Shown here one piece after another: positions 29,167 to 38,383 of a DNA stretch of 64,000 bases. Source of the DNA: Catenulispora acidiphila DSM 44928 (lineage in GTDB: Bacteria > Actinomycetota > Actinomycetes > Streptomycetales > Catenulisporaceae); assembly GCF_000024025.1 (NCBI RefSeq), contig NC_013131.1, forward strand, positions 2,604,001 to 2,668,000, written 5' to 3'. The notes under the pieces were generated by a model that did not search any database, was not told the DNA's origin, and worked only from the letters and a program-made list of their open reading frames with translations. Position 1 is the stretch's first letter, and every line of letters begins with the position of its first letter. A program made the translations under genes and the position numbers.

Positions 29167-29976
29167 GTGGGAGAACTGATCGAAGTCACCGACCCGTCCG
29201 ATCCGCGGCTGCACGACTACTCCGGCCTCACCGACGTCGAGCTGCGCAAGGTCCGCGAACCCGCCGAGGGCTTGTTCCTGGCCGAGGGCGAGAAGGTGAT
29301 CCGCCGCGCGCTGGCCGCCGGCTATCCGATGCGCTCGACGCTGCTCTCGCCCAAGTGGGCCCAGGCGATGCGGCCATTGATCGAGGAGGTGGACGCGCCG
29401 GTCTACGTCGGCAGCGAGGCGTTGCTGGAGGCGGTGACCGGCTTCCACGTCCACCGCGGCGCCCTGGCCTCGATGCAGCGCACGCCGGTCTCGGAGGCCG
29501 GCGCCGTGCTGGCGGCGGCGAAGCGGGTCGTGGTGATGGAGGACATCGTCAACCACACCAACCTCGGCGCGATCTTCCGCAGCGCGGCGGCGCTGGGGAT
29601 GGACGCCGCCGTCCTGACGCCGAGCTGCGCGGACCCGCTCTACCGGCGCTCGGTCCGGGTGTCGATGGGGACGGTCTTCGCGCTGCCGTACGCGCGGCTG
29701 GACTCCTGGCCCGGCGGTCTGACCACGTTGGCCGAGCACGGATTCCGGACGATCGCGCTGACGCCCGGTCCGACCGCGATCGATCTCCGAGACCTACGAT
29801 TCGGGCCGGAGGACAAGGTGGCGCTGCTTCTGGGGACGGAGGGCGACGGGCTGTCGGATCCGGCTCTGGCGGCTGCGGATATGCGGGTACGAATTCCCAT
29901 GACGGCCGGGGTGGATTCGCTGAACGTGGCAGCCGCGGCGGCGGTGGCGTGTTATGCGATCGCCGCTTCTGGCTGA
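29167..29976 (+). CDS. TrmH/SpoU-family RNA 2'-O-methyltransferase
   Basis: A cytoplasmic SPOUT-class methyltransferase, 269 residues, that methylates ribose in rRNA or tRNA with SAM. Residues 1-110 form an RNA-binding substrate domain. Motif 1 is NHTNLGAIFRSAAALG (catalytic Arg), motif 2 LLLGTEGDGLS and motif 3 IPMTAGVDSLNVAAAAAV. The exact nucleotide target cannot be read from sequence. GTG 29167 starts it, 46 bp after the TetR gene. Confidence 0.9.
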   Translation: MGELIEVTDPSDPRLHDYSGLTDVELRKVREPAEGLFLAEGEKVIRRALAAGYPMRSTLLSPKWAQAMRPLIEEVDAPVYVGSEALLEAVTGFHVHRGALASMQRTPVSEAGAVLAAAKRVVVMEDIVNHTNLGAIFRSAAALGMDAAVLTPSCADPLYRRSVRVSMGTVFALPYARLDSWPGGLTTLAEHGFRTIALTPGPTAIDLRDLRFGPEDKVALLLGTEGDGLSDPALAAADMRVRIPMTAGVDSLNVAAAAAVACYAIAASG

Positions 29977-30394
29977 CATTCGGTGAAGGCCGCCGACGTT
30001 TCCGGATAAGGTCGATCGGAAGGGGCGGAAAATGCATCGCATCGCGCGTTCTTCGACGCCGTTTTTCGGTCGTCCGCCACGGATCGGCGCATCCAGCAGG
30101 TACGGGAGAACGGAACCGTCCAGGAGTGGATGCCGGGCTTTCGGGTCGGCGGCCCGGTTTCGCAGCGAACCCGCGATTTCACTGAATGTGTCCGCGACGG
30201 TTTTCCGCCAGCGTGCCGCCTCGGCGGGAAAGCCGAGCGCCGGGCGGCCTCCCCGGCCCACCCGGCGCTTCGACGTGTGGCTGCGCTCTGTCCTGCGGTA
30301 AGTCCTGTGCAGCGGTAAGTCTTTAGTGCTCTGCCCTGCTGTGCTGTCCTGTGCTCCGCTATGCGGTGCCGTGCCGTGCTGAGCGCCGCGTCCC
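29977..30394. other. Gene-free stretch between spoU-like and whiB-like genes
   Basis: No open frame here shows coding bias or similarity. The right half (30290-30390) is made of short CTGTGCTGTCCTGTGCTCCG-like runs, another example of short-period repetition near gene ends. I see no convincing promoter or hairpin terminator. Confidence 0.5.
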
Positions 30395-30847
30395 TCACGC
30401 GGCCACTTCGGTCCCCTCCCTGGTGACCGCCGCCGCGTCGGCGAAGCCCCGGTCGCGCGGCGTGCCGATGCGGATCGGCACCACCACCGGACGCGCGCCG
30501 GTCGCGGCCCCGCGCCGGCGGCGGGACTCCTCGGCCCGCTCCACTTCCGTCAGCCCGCCCCAGATGCCGAACTGCTCCGGCAGCGCCAGCGCGTGCTCCA
30601 GGCACTGCTGGCGGACCGGACATTCGTCGCACACCCGCTTGGCGGACGCCTCACGCTTCTCCCGTTCGCGGATCCGTTCCGAATCCGGGGCGAAGAACAC
30701 CGCCGCGTCCCCGGACTGGCACAGTCCCCGCTCCTGCCAGCCGAGCTTGAGCTCGGCGATCGGCGGGATCCGCGCCGCCGTCCGTGCCGACGACGAGCGG
30801 ACCGGTATCGGTCCGACGGCTCCTCGCACCGTGGTCTGCTGAGCCAT
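30395..30847 (-). CDS. WhiB-like (Wbl) iron-sulfur regulator
   Basis: A 150-residue actinobacterial transcription factor that binds a [4Fe-4S] cluster and usually acts with the primary sigma factor. The four cluster cysteines are Cys43 and the CxxCx5C set Cys73, Cys76 and Cys82, and the beta-turn GIWGG follows at 94-98. The C-terminus is basic (RRRR then PVVVPIRIG) and could contact DNA. Both termini are longer than in minimal Wbl proteins. ATG 30845-30847 follows GGAGGGGG at about 10 bases. Which Wbl subclass it belongs to is uncertain. Confidence 0.9.
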   Translation of the reverse strand: MAQQTTVRGAVGPIPVRSSSARTAARIPPIAELKLGWQERGLCQSGDAAVFFAPDSERIREREKREASAKRVCDECPVRQQCLEHALALPEQFGIWGGLTEVERAEESRRRRGAATGARPVVVPIRIGTPRDRGFADAAAVTREGTEVAA

Positions 30848-31522
30848 GGTCGGCTCACCCCCTCCATAAACTCCGCGCACCTGCCGTGACCCACCCGGCG
30901 CTTCGCACCGCCTCTCAGCTCGATGCCGTCAGCGGCAATGCCGGGCTAGGGGTGTAACGGATCACGAGAGCGTGGTGTTCCCGCCGAACGAGGGGAAATC
31001 TTCTCAGCTCGTTTCGATGGACGGTGCGCGGCCGGGCGGTCGCGGCGCTTGCACGCGCCGTTGCACGAGCATCGGCGGATTCACTCTTCAAGGCGGTCCG
31101 GCGCCCCGATCGGGTTCACTGGAGCGGCACCGGGATAAACCCTCGGGGGGTGAGATTTTTTCGCACGATGTTATAGACGCGCGGATAGGCCATCTGGCCG
31201 TGGCGACGTCGCGGTACGCACCGCACAGGCCCGGAAGCGGAATGTCGCCGCGCGGCGAGCTTGAACAACGGCCTCCCAGTGCGCGAGAAGGAGATTTTTT
31301 AGCAGAACCGGCCCGTCGGCGCAGAGCGCTGATCAGGCTGATCCCGGCTTTCGCAGGTATTCGCCATAGTCCTTTCGGGTGGTTGTACTACCATTGGAGG
31401 CTTGTTCGGGTCTAACGTCTGAACCAGCCCTCTGCGACGGCCGGCCACCAGGCCGCCGCCGGATCGGGCTGCGGTCGGCGCGGGGCCGGGCGCTCCAGGC
31501 GCATGGACCGAAGGGTTCTGCC
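30848..31522. other. Long regulatory gap between divergent whiB-like and XRE-TPR genes
   Basis: About 675 bp without a credible gene. The G/C content of third positions drops in every frame, and two T6 runs occur (GAGATTTTTTCG near 31151 and GAGATTTTTTAG near 31291). A near-palindrome TGGTTGTACTACCA lies at about 31380-31393, 130 bp upstream of the regulator start. This is the size of region expected for multiple promoters controlling a developmental Wbl gene and its divergent regulator. Confidence 0.5.
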
Positions 31523-33031
31523 ATGCAGGTGGACTCAGGCTCTTCCCCGGGCAAGAAGCCGGCGGGTAACACGGCTCTGAAGGCACTGCGGCTGTCCCGG
31601 CACTGGACGCAGGCGGAATTCGCCGCGGAGTTCGAGAAAGCCTCCCGCGCGCTTGGTAAGGTGCTGTCACTGTCCGTCCGGCAGGTCCGCCGGTGGGAGA
31701 GTGAGGATCCGCCGTGTCCGCTCCCGGCGTACCAGCGGGTTCTCGAAGAGGTCTTCGGCGTCTCCGTCGCGCAGATGGGGTTCCAGGTCGGATGGTCGGT
31801 GCCGTGGGCGCCGCGGCCGGAACCGTCACAGCCACCGACCGCCGCAACTGGGCGTGCAGCTCCGGAAGCGGAGCTCGAGGAGGACGGGGGAGCTGGGGGA
31901 ACGCAACACGGACGGATGGCAGGGCTGTGCCGCACGCGGCCCGCCGACCGATCTGGAGGGCACGACCCAGTGAAGCGCCGAGAATTCGTCACCAGCGCCG
32001 CCGCGGCGCTGACCGTCGCCGGAGCGGCGGGTGAGAACACCGCGTACGGGGCAGAAGCGCCCGAGCGGATGCCCGCCGCCGCCGACCCGGCCGGCCGCGC
32101 GGTCCCGTTCGACCGCCAGATGGTGGACGGCTATGAGTTCATCACCAGCCAGCAGCGATCCCTGTACTACACGGTCCCCCCGGCCCGCATGTACTCCCCG
32201 GCCGTGGCGCACGCCCAGCTCGGGGCCGCGCTGCTGAGCGGGACCGGACCCCAGACCCAGCGCTCCCGGCTGGCCGGCTCGCTGGCCGAGGCCTCGCTGC
32301 TGGCCGCGCGCCTGGCGTTCTTCGACCTGAAGAAGGCCGAGCCGGCCCGCATGCACTACCGCAACGCCCTGGTCGCCGCGCGCGAGGCCGACGACCACCA
32401 ACTGGGCTCGGCGATCCTGGCCCACCTGGCGTTCATCCCGGCCTGGGACGGCAAGGCCGGGGAGTCCCGGGACCTGATGCGCGCCGCCTACGCCCACGCC
32501 GCGCGCGGCGTCAGCGCCGTCCAGCGCTCCTGGCTGCACGCCGTGGACGCCGAGATCGAGGCGCGCCTGGGCGACAACAAGCGCGCCGTGGACCTGATCG
32601 GCCGGGCCGAGGAGGCGCTGTCCGACGCCGACCGCTCCGCCGTGCCGGACCCCGAATGGCTGGACTACTTCGACGCCACCCGCCTGAACGGCTTCAAGGG
32701 CTTCTGCCACATCAACGGCGGCAGCCCGGAGCTGGCCCAGGAGGCGCTGCTGTGCTCGCTGATGGCGCTCAAGCCCAACGAGGCCAAGCAGCGCACCATC
32801 GTGCTGGCCGACATGGCCGACATCCACGTGCGCACCAAGGAGATCGAGCAGGCCTGCGTCACCCTGGAGCGGGCGCTGGTCAACCTGGACAAGCACTGGT
32901 ACGGCATCGGCTGGGACCGGATCTACAACGTGCGCCGCAAGATGGACAACTTCGAGGACACCCGCTCGGTCCGTGAGCTGGACATGCGCATGAACTCCTC
33001 GTGGGGCGCGACGATGCGCCTGGCGACCTGA
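31523..33031 (+). CDS. XRE-type helix-turn-helix regulator with TPR region and internal Tat-like segment
   Basis: A 502-residue protein. Residues 16-85 form an HTH domain (NTALKALRLSRHWTQAEFAA, then VRQVRRWESEDPPCPLPAYQ) and 85-150 a linker. Residues 151-170 read KRREFVTSAAAALTVAGAAG, a twin-arginine-like segment, and about 190-495 are helical TPR-type repeats. The same architecture is common in Streptomyces-like genomes. An in-frame GTG at 31970, nine bases after GGAGGG, sits exactly at the twin-arginine segment, so a second, shorter product is possible. ATG 31523 is chosen for the full length. A signalling role is likely but the ligand is unknown. Confidence 0.82.
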   Translation: MQVDSGSSPGKKPAGNTALKALRLSRHWTQAEFAAEFEKASRALGKVLSLSVRQVRRWESEDPPCPLPAYQRVLEEVFGVSVAQMGFQVGWSVPWAPRPEPSQPPTAATGRAAPEAELEEDGGAGGTQHGRMAGLCRTRPADRSGGHDPVKRREFVTSAAAALTVAGAAGENTAYGAEAPERMPAAADPAGRAVPFDRQMVDGYEFITSQQRSLYYTVPPARMYSPAVAHAQLGAALLSGTGPQTQRSRLAGSLAEASLLAARLAFFDLKKAEPARMHYRNALVAAREADDHQLGSAILAHLAFIPAWDGKAGESRDLMRAAYAHAARGVSAVQRSWLHAVDAEIEARLGDNKRAVDLIGRAEEALSDADRSAVPDPEWLDYFDATRLNGFKGFCHINGGSPELAQEALLCSLMALKPNEAKQRTIVLADMADIHVRTKEIEQACVTLERALVNLDKHWYGIGWDRIYNVRRKMDNFEDTRSVRELDMRMNSSWGATMRLAT

Positions 33032-33121
33032 CCCTGGGACGAGGCGGCCTGCCCGGCTCGGAACCCCGGGCCGGCAGGCTGCGCGATCGGTGCTTCCCCC
33101 TGCGGGGAGTTCATCCGCGGG

Positions 33122-33187
33122 TACAGATTTTCCTGCGCGGGACAGATTTTCATGCGTGAGTACAGATTTTCATGCGTGAGTACAGAT
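33122..33187 (+). repeat. Four 20-bp direct repeats (iterons) upstream of the monooxygenase gene
   Basis: Units begin at 33122, 33141, 33161 and 33181 with core TACAGATTTTCATGCGTGAG. Units 2 and 3 are nearly identical, unit 1 is one base shorter with substitutions, and unit 4 is truncated after TACAGAT. The 20-bp pitch is close to two helical turns, so a protein could bind every unit on the same face. The last unit ends about 50 bp before the likely start codon. Confidence 0.88.
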
Positions 33188-33237
33188 CACCTTGGGAGTC
33201 TGGACTCCGAGCGCTCGCGAACGCTACGTTCCCAGGC

Positions 33238-34692
33238 GTGTCGGAAACAGTGAATAAGGATATTGACAGCCGCGGCGTGGTCGTGGTCGGAGCCGGTCCC
33301 ACCGGGTTGCTGCTGGCCGCGGACCTGGCCGAGGCCGGGGTCCCGGTGACGCTGCTGGAGCGAAGGCACGAGGGTCTGTCGAACCTGAGCCGCGCGCTGG
33401 TGGTGCACGCCACGACGCTGGAAGCCTTCGACGCCCGGGACATCGCCGCGCCGCTGATCGAGCGGGGCGCGCCGGTGAAGTCGCTGCGGCTGTTCGACAC
33501 CGCGGTCGTGGACGTCTCGGAGTTGCCGACGCCGTATCCGTATCTGCTGGTGGTGCCGCAGTACGAGACCGAGGCGGTGCTGTATCGGCGCCTGGAGCGG
33601 CTCGGCGTCCGGATCCGGTACGAGACCGAGGTCGTCGGACTGCGCCAGGACACCGACGGCGTGACCGTGACCGTCCGGGACACCTCCGGCACGCGCGAAG
33701 AGCGGGCCGCCTACGTCGTCGGCACGGACGGCAGCCACAGCTCGGTGCGCTCGCTGCTCGGCGTGGAGTTCCCCGGGCACACCGTGGTCGCCTCGGTGAT
33801 GCTCGTGGACGCCCGGCTCTCGCAGCCGCCGGAGGCCCGGATCGCGACCAACACCGACGGCGACAAGTTCGCCTTCGTCGCCCCGTTCAAGGACGGCTTC
33901 CACCGCATCATCTGCTGGGACCGGAAACACGCCAAAGCCGAGACCGAGCCGGTCGAGCTCAGCGAGGTGCGCGAGATCCTGCGCGAGACGCTCGGCACCG
34001 ACTTCGGCATGGGGGAGCCGCGCTGGTCCAGCCGCTTCCACAGCGACGAGCGGCAGGCGGAGCGCTACCGCGTCGGCCGCGTCTTCCTCTCCGGGGACGC
34101 CGCGCACACGCACAGCCCGGCCGGCGGCCAGGGCATGAACACCGGGCTGTTGGACGCGGCGAACCTGTCGTGGAAGCTGATCGCGGTGCTGCGGGGACGC
34201 GCGGGCGAGGCGCTGCTCGACAGCTATGAGGCCGAGCGCTATCCGGTCGGCGCCGCGGTGGTCAAGGGATCGGGTCGGCTGCTGCGTGCCGCGCAGGTCA
34301 AGATGACGCCGGCCCGCAAGGCCCGGAACCTGGCGATGCACTTCGCGCTGGCGCGCCCGGCGGTGAACCGGAGGCTCGGCTACGCGTTGTCAGGGCTGTG
34401 GATCTCCTATGCCGCGCCCCACGGCGCACATCCGCTGACCGGGCACCGCGCCGGCGACGTGGCCCTGGCCGGCACGCCGTCCCGGCTGTTCGAAGCGCTG
34501 CGCGGCGGCGGATTCGTCCTGGTGGCGCCTGCCGAATTGCACGAGGCCGCGGCCAAGGCGGGAGTGAAGACGGCAGTGTCGGCGGACGGCGGACCGGTAC
34601 GCCTGATCAGGCCGGACGGCTACATCGCCTGGGCCGCCGACGCGCCGACCGCCGAGGACGTCGCGGAGGCGATCACGGCCGCCGGAGCGTGA
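33238..34692 (+). CDS. FAD-dependent aromatic monooxygenase (PheA/TfdB, PHBH fold)
   Basis: A flavin hydroxylase of 484 residues that would use NAD(P)H and O2 to hydroxylate an aromatic or polyketide substrate. FAD-binding GxGxxG is VVVGAGPTGLLLAAD near the N-terminus, a DG-like motif lies in VVGTDGSHSSVRSLLGV, and GD is in FLSGDAAHTHSPAGGQGMN. A thioredoxin-like C-terminal extension is partly present. GTG 33238 is preferred since an upstream ATG at 33172 lies inside the iterons. The LLM oxidoreductase follows 71 bp downstream. Confidence 0.87.
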   Translation: MSETVNKDIDSRGVVVVGAGPTGLLLAADLAEAGVPVTLLERRHEGLSNLSRALVVHATTLEAFDARDIAAPLIERGAPVKSLRLFDTAVVDVSELPTPYPYLLVVPQYETEAVLYRRLERLGVRIRYETEVVGLRQDTDGVTVTVRDTSGTREERAAYVVGTDGSHSSVRSLLGVEFPGHTVVASVMLVDARLSQPPEARIATNTDGDKFAFVAPFKDGFHRIICWDRKHAKAETEPVELSEVREILRETLGTDFGMGEPRWSSRFHSDERQAERYRVGRVFLSGDAAHTHSPAGGQGMNTGLLDAANLSWKLIAVLRGRAGEALLDSYEAERYPVGAAVVKGSGRLLRAAQVKMTPARKARNLAMHFALARPAVNRRLGYALSGLWISYAAPHGAHPLTGHRAGDVALAGTPSRLFEALRGGGFVLVAPAELHEAAAKAGVKTAVSADGGPVRLIRPDGYIAWAADAPTAEDVAEAITAAGA

Positions 34693-34763
34693 GCGGGCCG
34701 GCGCCGGGACACGCGAGCGGGCACGACCAGCCGCAGCAGGCCGCCGTCGGGAAAGATGGCGGG

Positions 34764-35708
34764 ATGCGTCCCTTCCGCTTTCTGGCGACGATCGCCGACG
34801 ACGACGACATCCTGGATCTCATCCCCCTGGCCCGCCGGGCCGAGGCGATGGGCTGCCACGGCTTCGTGATCCCGGACCACCTGATGTCTCCCGCCCCGCT
34901 GCTGCCGCTGGCGCAGGTCGCGGCGGTGACCGAGCGGCTGCGCGTCGGGACCTTCGTGCTCAACAACAGCCTGCGGCATCCGGCGGTGCTGGCGCAGGAG
35001 TTGGCCACGCTCGACCGGCTGTCGGGCGGCCGGCTCGACATCGGGATCGGCGCGGGCTGGAACAAGCCCGAGTACGACGCGATCGGCATCCCCTTCGAGC
35101 CGGTCGGGGTGCGCATCAAGCAGCTGACCGAGGCGCTCGCGATCATCAAGGGCTGCTTCGCCGAGGGCGCGTTCTCCTTCGCCGGGGAGTACTACACGAT
35201 CACGGACCTCGACGGCGCCCCGGCGCCGGTGCAGCGTCCGCATCCGCCGTTCTTCCTCGGCGGGGGCGGCAAGCGGTTCCTGACGCTCGCCGCGCGGGAA
35301 GCCCAGGTCATCGGCCTGGCGCCGCGCCTCCTCGGCGGCGACGTCCCGCGCCTGGACGCCCCGAGCATCACCGCGGCGGCGACCGAGGAGAAGATCGGCT
35401 GGATCCGCGAGGCCGCCGGGGAGCGCTTCGCGGAGATCGAATTGAACGCCTATCCCACCGGCGGTCCGAGCGTGGTCACCACCGAACCGCGGATCGAGGC
35501 GCAGCGCCGTGTCGACCGCATTCGCGAGCAGACCGGCGTCGAGCTGACGGTCGAGGACATCCTGGAGTCGCCGCACAGCTACATCGGGACCGTCAAGGAC
35601 CTGATCGCCAAGTTCCTGGAACTGCGCGAGCGGTTCGGGATCAGCTCGTTCCTCATCGACGATCTGGACCGGTTGGCGCCGGTCGTCGAGGCGCTGGCCG
35701 GACAGTAG
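34764..35708 (+). CDS. LLM-class (probably F420-dependent) oxidoreductase
   Basis: A 314-residue luciferase-like barrel. MRPFRFLATIADDDDILDLI begins strand 1, RLRVGTFVLNNSLRHPAVLAQ holds the loop with the non-prolyl cis bond typical of the family, and RLDIGIGAGWNKPEYDAIGI follows the usual G-x-G-x-GW-x-x-E pattern. In actinobacteria most such enzymes use coenzyme F420, and the substrate is unknown. It may be co-transcribed with the flavin monooxygenase. The TAG stop is followed by three CATAGAC repeats and a double hairpin. Confidence 0.87.
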   Translation: MRPFRFLATIADDDDILDLIPLARRAEAMGCHGFVIPDHLMSPAPLLPLAQVAAVTERLRVGTFVLNNSLRHPAVLAQELATLDRLSGGRLDIGIGAGWNKPEYDAIGIPFEPVGVRIKQLTEALAIIKGCFAEGAFSFAGEYYTITDLDGAPAPVQRPHPPFFLGGGGKRFLTLAAREAQVIGLAPRLLGGDVPRLDAPSITAAATEEKIGWIREAAGERFAEIELNAYPTGGPSVVTTEPRIEAQRRVDRIREQTGVELTVEDILESPHSYIGTVKDLIAKFLELRERFGISSFLIDDLDRLAPVVEALAGQ

Positions 35709-35742
35709 AAGGCATAGACACATAGACGCATAGACGCGCGAA

Positions 35743-35782
35743 AGCGATGGGGAGACTCCCGGCCGGGAGCCTCCCCATCGCT
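35743..35782. terminator. Nested-hairpin terminator between convergent genes
   Basis: AGCGATGGGGAG (35743-35754) pairs perfectly with 35771-35782. The enclosed CTCCCGGCCGGGAG is itself self-complementary. It lies between the convergent LLM and MmpL genes and is usable from both sides. Confidence 0.88.
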
Positions 35783-35819
35783 ATTCGTCTACTGCGGTAC
35801 TACAGGTACAACACCAGCA

Positions 35820-38012
35820 CTACACCAGCACGCTGTCGTCCGCCGACCGCGCGGAGTCCAGCGTCCCGCCGCCGGGCTCGTCGGCCTTCGACAGCTGCGA
35901 GGGCCACCACATGACCTTGCCGATGTCCAGGGTCAGCGCCGTCACCAGGACCGACCGCACGATCATGGTGTCCAGCAGCACGCCGAGCGCGACCGCGAAG
36001 CCGATCTCGGCGAAGGTCACGATCGGCAGGCCGGCCAGCACGCCGAAGGTGGCGGCCAGCACCAGCCCGGCCCAGGTGATCACGCCGCCGGTCGCGGACA
36101 GGCCGACCAGCGCGCCGCGCCTGGTACCGCGCCGGACCGACTCCTCCCTGATGCGGGTCATCAGGAAGATGTTGTAGTCGATGCCCAACGCCACCAGGAA
36201 CACGAACGCGTACAGCGGCATGCTCGTGTCCACGCCGTTCCAGCCGAACGCCTTGAACGCCAGGGCGCTGAGGCCCAGCGAGGCGCCTAGGGACAGGATG
36301 ACGGTGATGATCAGCAGCAGCGGGGCGACGAAGGCCCGCAGCAGCAGTCCCAGGATGATGAACACCGCGATCAGCGTGATCGGGATGATCCACTCGTTGT
36401 CGTGGCGTGTGGCGTGGTCGACGTCCACGAGCATCGCCGAGCCGGAGCCGACCTTCGCCTCCGCTCCCGGGATGGCGCGCAGCGCGGTGCGGACCCGCGC
36501 GACGGTATCCTTCGCGGCGTTGGAGTCCGCCGGGTCCTTGGGCATCGCCTCGACGTAGAAGTGCCCGCCGACGATCTGCTGGGGCACCGTCGTCGGCGTC
36601 CCGACCGACGACGGGTCGATGCCCGGCACCGTCTTCAGCGCGGCGGTCACGGCGTCGACCTTGGCGGCGTTGCCGATGATGTCCAGCGACTGGCCCGAGG
36701 ACGGCGGGAAGTACCGCGCCTGGAGCTCCGCGCCGACCACCGAGTCCGGCTTGTTCACGAAGTTGTCGGCCGAGGCCATCTGGTGCGCGTGCAGCTGGGT
36801 CATCCCGGCCGCGCCGATGAGCAGCAGCAGCGCGGTCGCGACCCACACCGTGCGCGGGCGCACGGCGATGCGCTTGCCGATCCGCGCCCACACGCCGTGC
36901 TGCGTCGGCTCCTCCGAGCCCACCGTCGGCTTGACCGGCCAGAAGATCCACCGGCCGCAGATGACGACCAGGGCCGGCATCAGGGTCAGCATCGCCAGCA
37001 GGTCGACCAGGACGCCGATGGCCAGCACCGGGCCCATGCCCTTGGTCGAGTTCATCTCGGCGACCAGGAGGATCAGCATGCTGACGGCGACCGTGGTGGA
37101 GCTGGCCACCAGCGCGGGCCCGGCGCGGTGCAGGGCGTGCGCCATCGCCTCGTGCCGGTCCTCGTAGCGTCTCAGCTCTTCGCGATAGCGGGCGATGAGC
37201 AGCAGCGCGTAGTCGGTTCCCGCGCCGAGCAGCAACACGACAAGGATGAACGCGGCTTGGCCGTTCACCGTCAACCCGGCGTGCTTGGCCAGCAGGTAGA
37301 TGATGCCCTCGCCGACGAACAGCGCGCCGCCGGCCGAGAGGATCGGGATGAACCACAGGATCGGGCTGCGGTAGGCGATCAGCAGGATCAGGATGACCAC
37401 GCCGAGTGTGATGTACGTCAGCGACCCGTTGATGTTCTTGAAGGAGTCAGCCTCGTCGGCTGCCTCACCCATCGGGCCGGTGACGTAGACCTTCTCCCCG
37501 GCGCTGGCCGGACCCATCGCGGCCTTCACCGCCTTGATGGTGTCCGGGAGCTTGTTCCAGCCGTCGTTGCCCAGATTGAGCGGGACGATGACCTGGGCGG
37601 CCTTCCCGGCGTTCGGTCCGTCCGTGACCTCCTGGGTCAGGACGGCCTCGTGCACGACCATGTTCACGGCCGCCGGCTTGGCGCTGACCTTCAGCGCCGC
37701 GACGGTCTTGTCGATCTGCGCGTGGTCGGCGGCGTTGAGCCCGCCGTCCCGCTCGAAGAAGAGGATGGCGGGATACCAGTTGGGGTGGAACGCCCCCTCC
37801 AGCTTCAGTTCCTGCGTCGATTCCGCGCTCTTGGGAAGCCAAGCCGCGCTGTCGTTCTTCTCGACGCCGTTCAGTTTCGAGGCGAATCCACCCAGGGCGA
37901 TGATCAGGAGTATCCAGACCCCGAACACCACCCATTTGGACTTGCGCCCGGACACGACCCGGGCGAAAGCGCCCGGTTCCGAATCCGCGTTGGTCAACGC
38001 GTTACCACTCAC
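35820..38012 (-). CDS. MMPL-family RND exporter
   Basis: A 730-residue inner-membrane transporter with about 12 helices. The first helix lies at 25-45 (VVFGVWILLIIALGGFA), followed by a large external domain (45-165), five helices including AAFILVVLLLGAGTDYALLLIARYREE with the family's GTDYALLL motif, a second external domain and the second helix set (ALGIDYNIFLMTRIREE). MmpL-type proteins export lipids, pigments or antibiotics in actinobacteria using the proton gradient. The substrate is not evident, and the neighbours do not suggest a lipid cluster. Confidence 0.9.
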   Translation of the reverse strand: MSGNALTNADSEPGAFARVVSGRKSKWVVFGVWILLIIALGGFASKLNGVEKNDSAAWLPKSAESTQELKLEGAFHPNWYPAILFFERDGGLNAADHAQIDKTVAALKVSAKPAAVNMVVHEAVLTQEVTDGPNAGKAAQVIVPLNLGNDGWNKLPDTIKAVKAAMGPASAGEKVYVTGPMGEAADEADSFKNINGSLTYITLGVVILILLIAYRSPILWFIPILSAGGALFVGEGIIYLLAKHAGLTVNGQAAFILVVLLLGAGTDYALLLIARYREELRRYEDRHEAMAHALHRAGPALVASSTTVAVSMLILLVAEMNSTKGMGPVLAIGVLVDLLAMLTLMPALVVICGRWIFWPVKPTVGSEEPTQHGVWARIGKRIAVRPRTVWVATALLLLIGAAGMTQLHAHQMASADNFVNKPDSVVGAELQARYFPPSSGQSLDIIGNAAKVDAVTAALKTVPGIDPSSVGTPTTVPQQIVGGHFYVEAMPKDPADSNAAKDTVARVRTALRAIPGAEAKVGSGSAMLVDVDHATRHDNEWIIPITLIAVFIILGLLLRAFVAPLLLIITVILSLGASLGLSALAFKAFGWNGVDTSMPLYAFVFLVALGIDYNIFLMTRIREESVRRGTRRGALVGLSATGGVITWAGLVLAATFGVLAGLPIVTFAEIGFAVALGVLLDTMIVRSVLVTALTLDIGKVMWWPSQLSKADEPGGGTLDSARSADDSVLV

Positions 38013-38383
38013 GAAAGAGCCCCCTCAGGCTATCGCGACCTCCGTCCGCAGACGGTCCCCACCGCAGTGCGGGTCCGACTCGCGGACTCGTTCCCGCTCA
38101 TTGTGACACGCGATACAACGCGAAATCGCCACCGGGGGGCGAACTCTCGTCGGCCGTGAGCGGACAGCGAAGTTCCTGGTAGGCATAGGAAAACGGCCGG
38201 ACACGGTACGGATCGGGGCGAAAGTCCGGCGCCTGTGACAGCGGACAGACACCGAGCGCGCGAAGGCCGCCGCGGCGCGGGTGACCTCCGAGAGGCCGTG
38301 GCGCGTGCCCAATAAGATGCTCATAGCAGTCCCGTACGGCAATAGCACGGACATCGATCGTCGAACAGCGAAGGACCACGCAT
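38013..38383. other. Divergent gap between mmpL-like and ndk-like genes
   Basis: Contains no coding frame I can support. It must hold two divergent promoters. TTGTGACACGCGATACAACG near 38101 is A/T-richer than its surroundings and may be part of one. Nothing else is recognisable. Confidence 0.4.

Noticed and set aside
30972-31415. A 147-residue plus-strand frame in the whiB-XRE gap
   Set aside because: Codon third positions are not GC-biased, it runs through T6 tracts, and the product shows no recognisable motif.
33172-33237. An upstream ATG start for the flavin monooxygenase
   Set aside because: It begins inside the 20-bp iteron tract and adds residues not found in the family.
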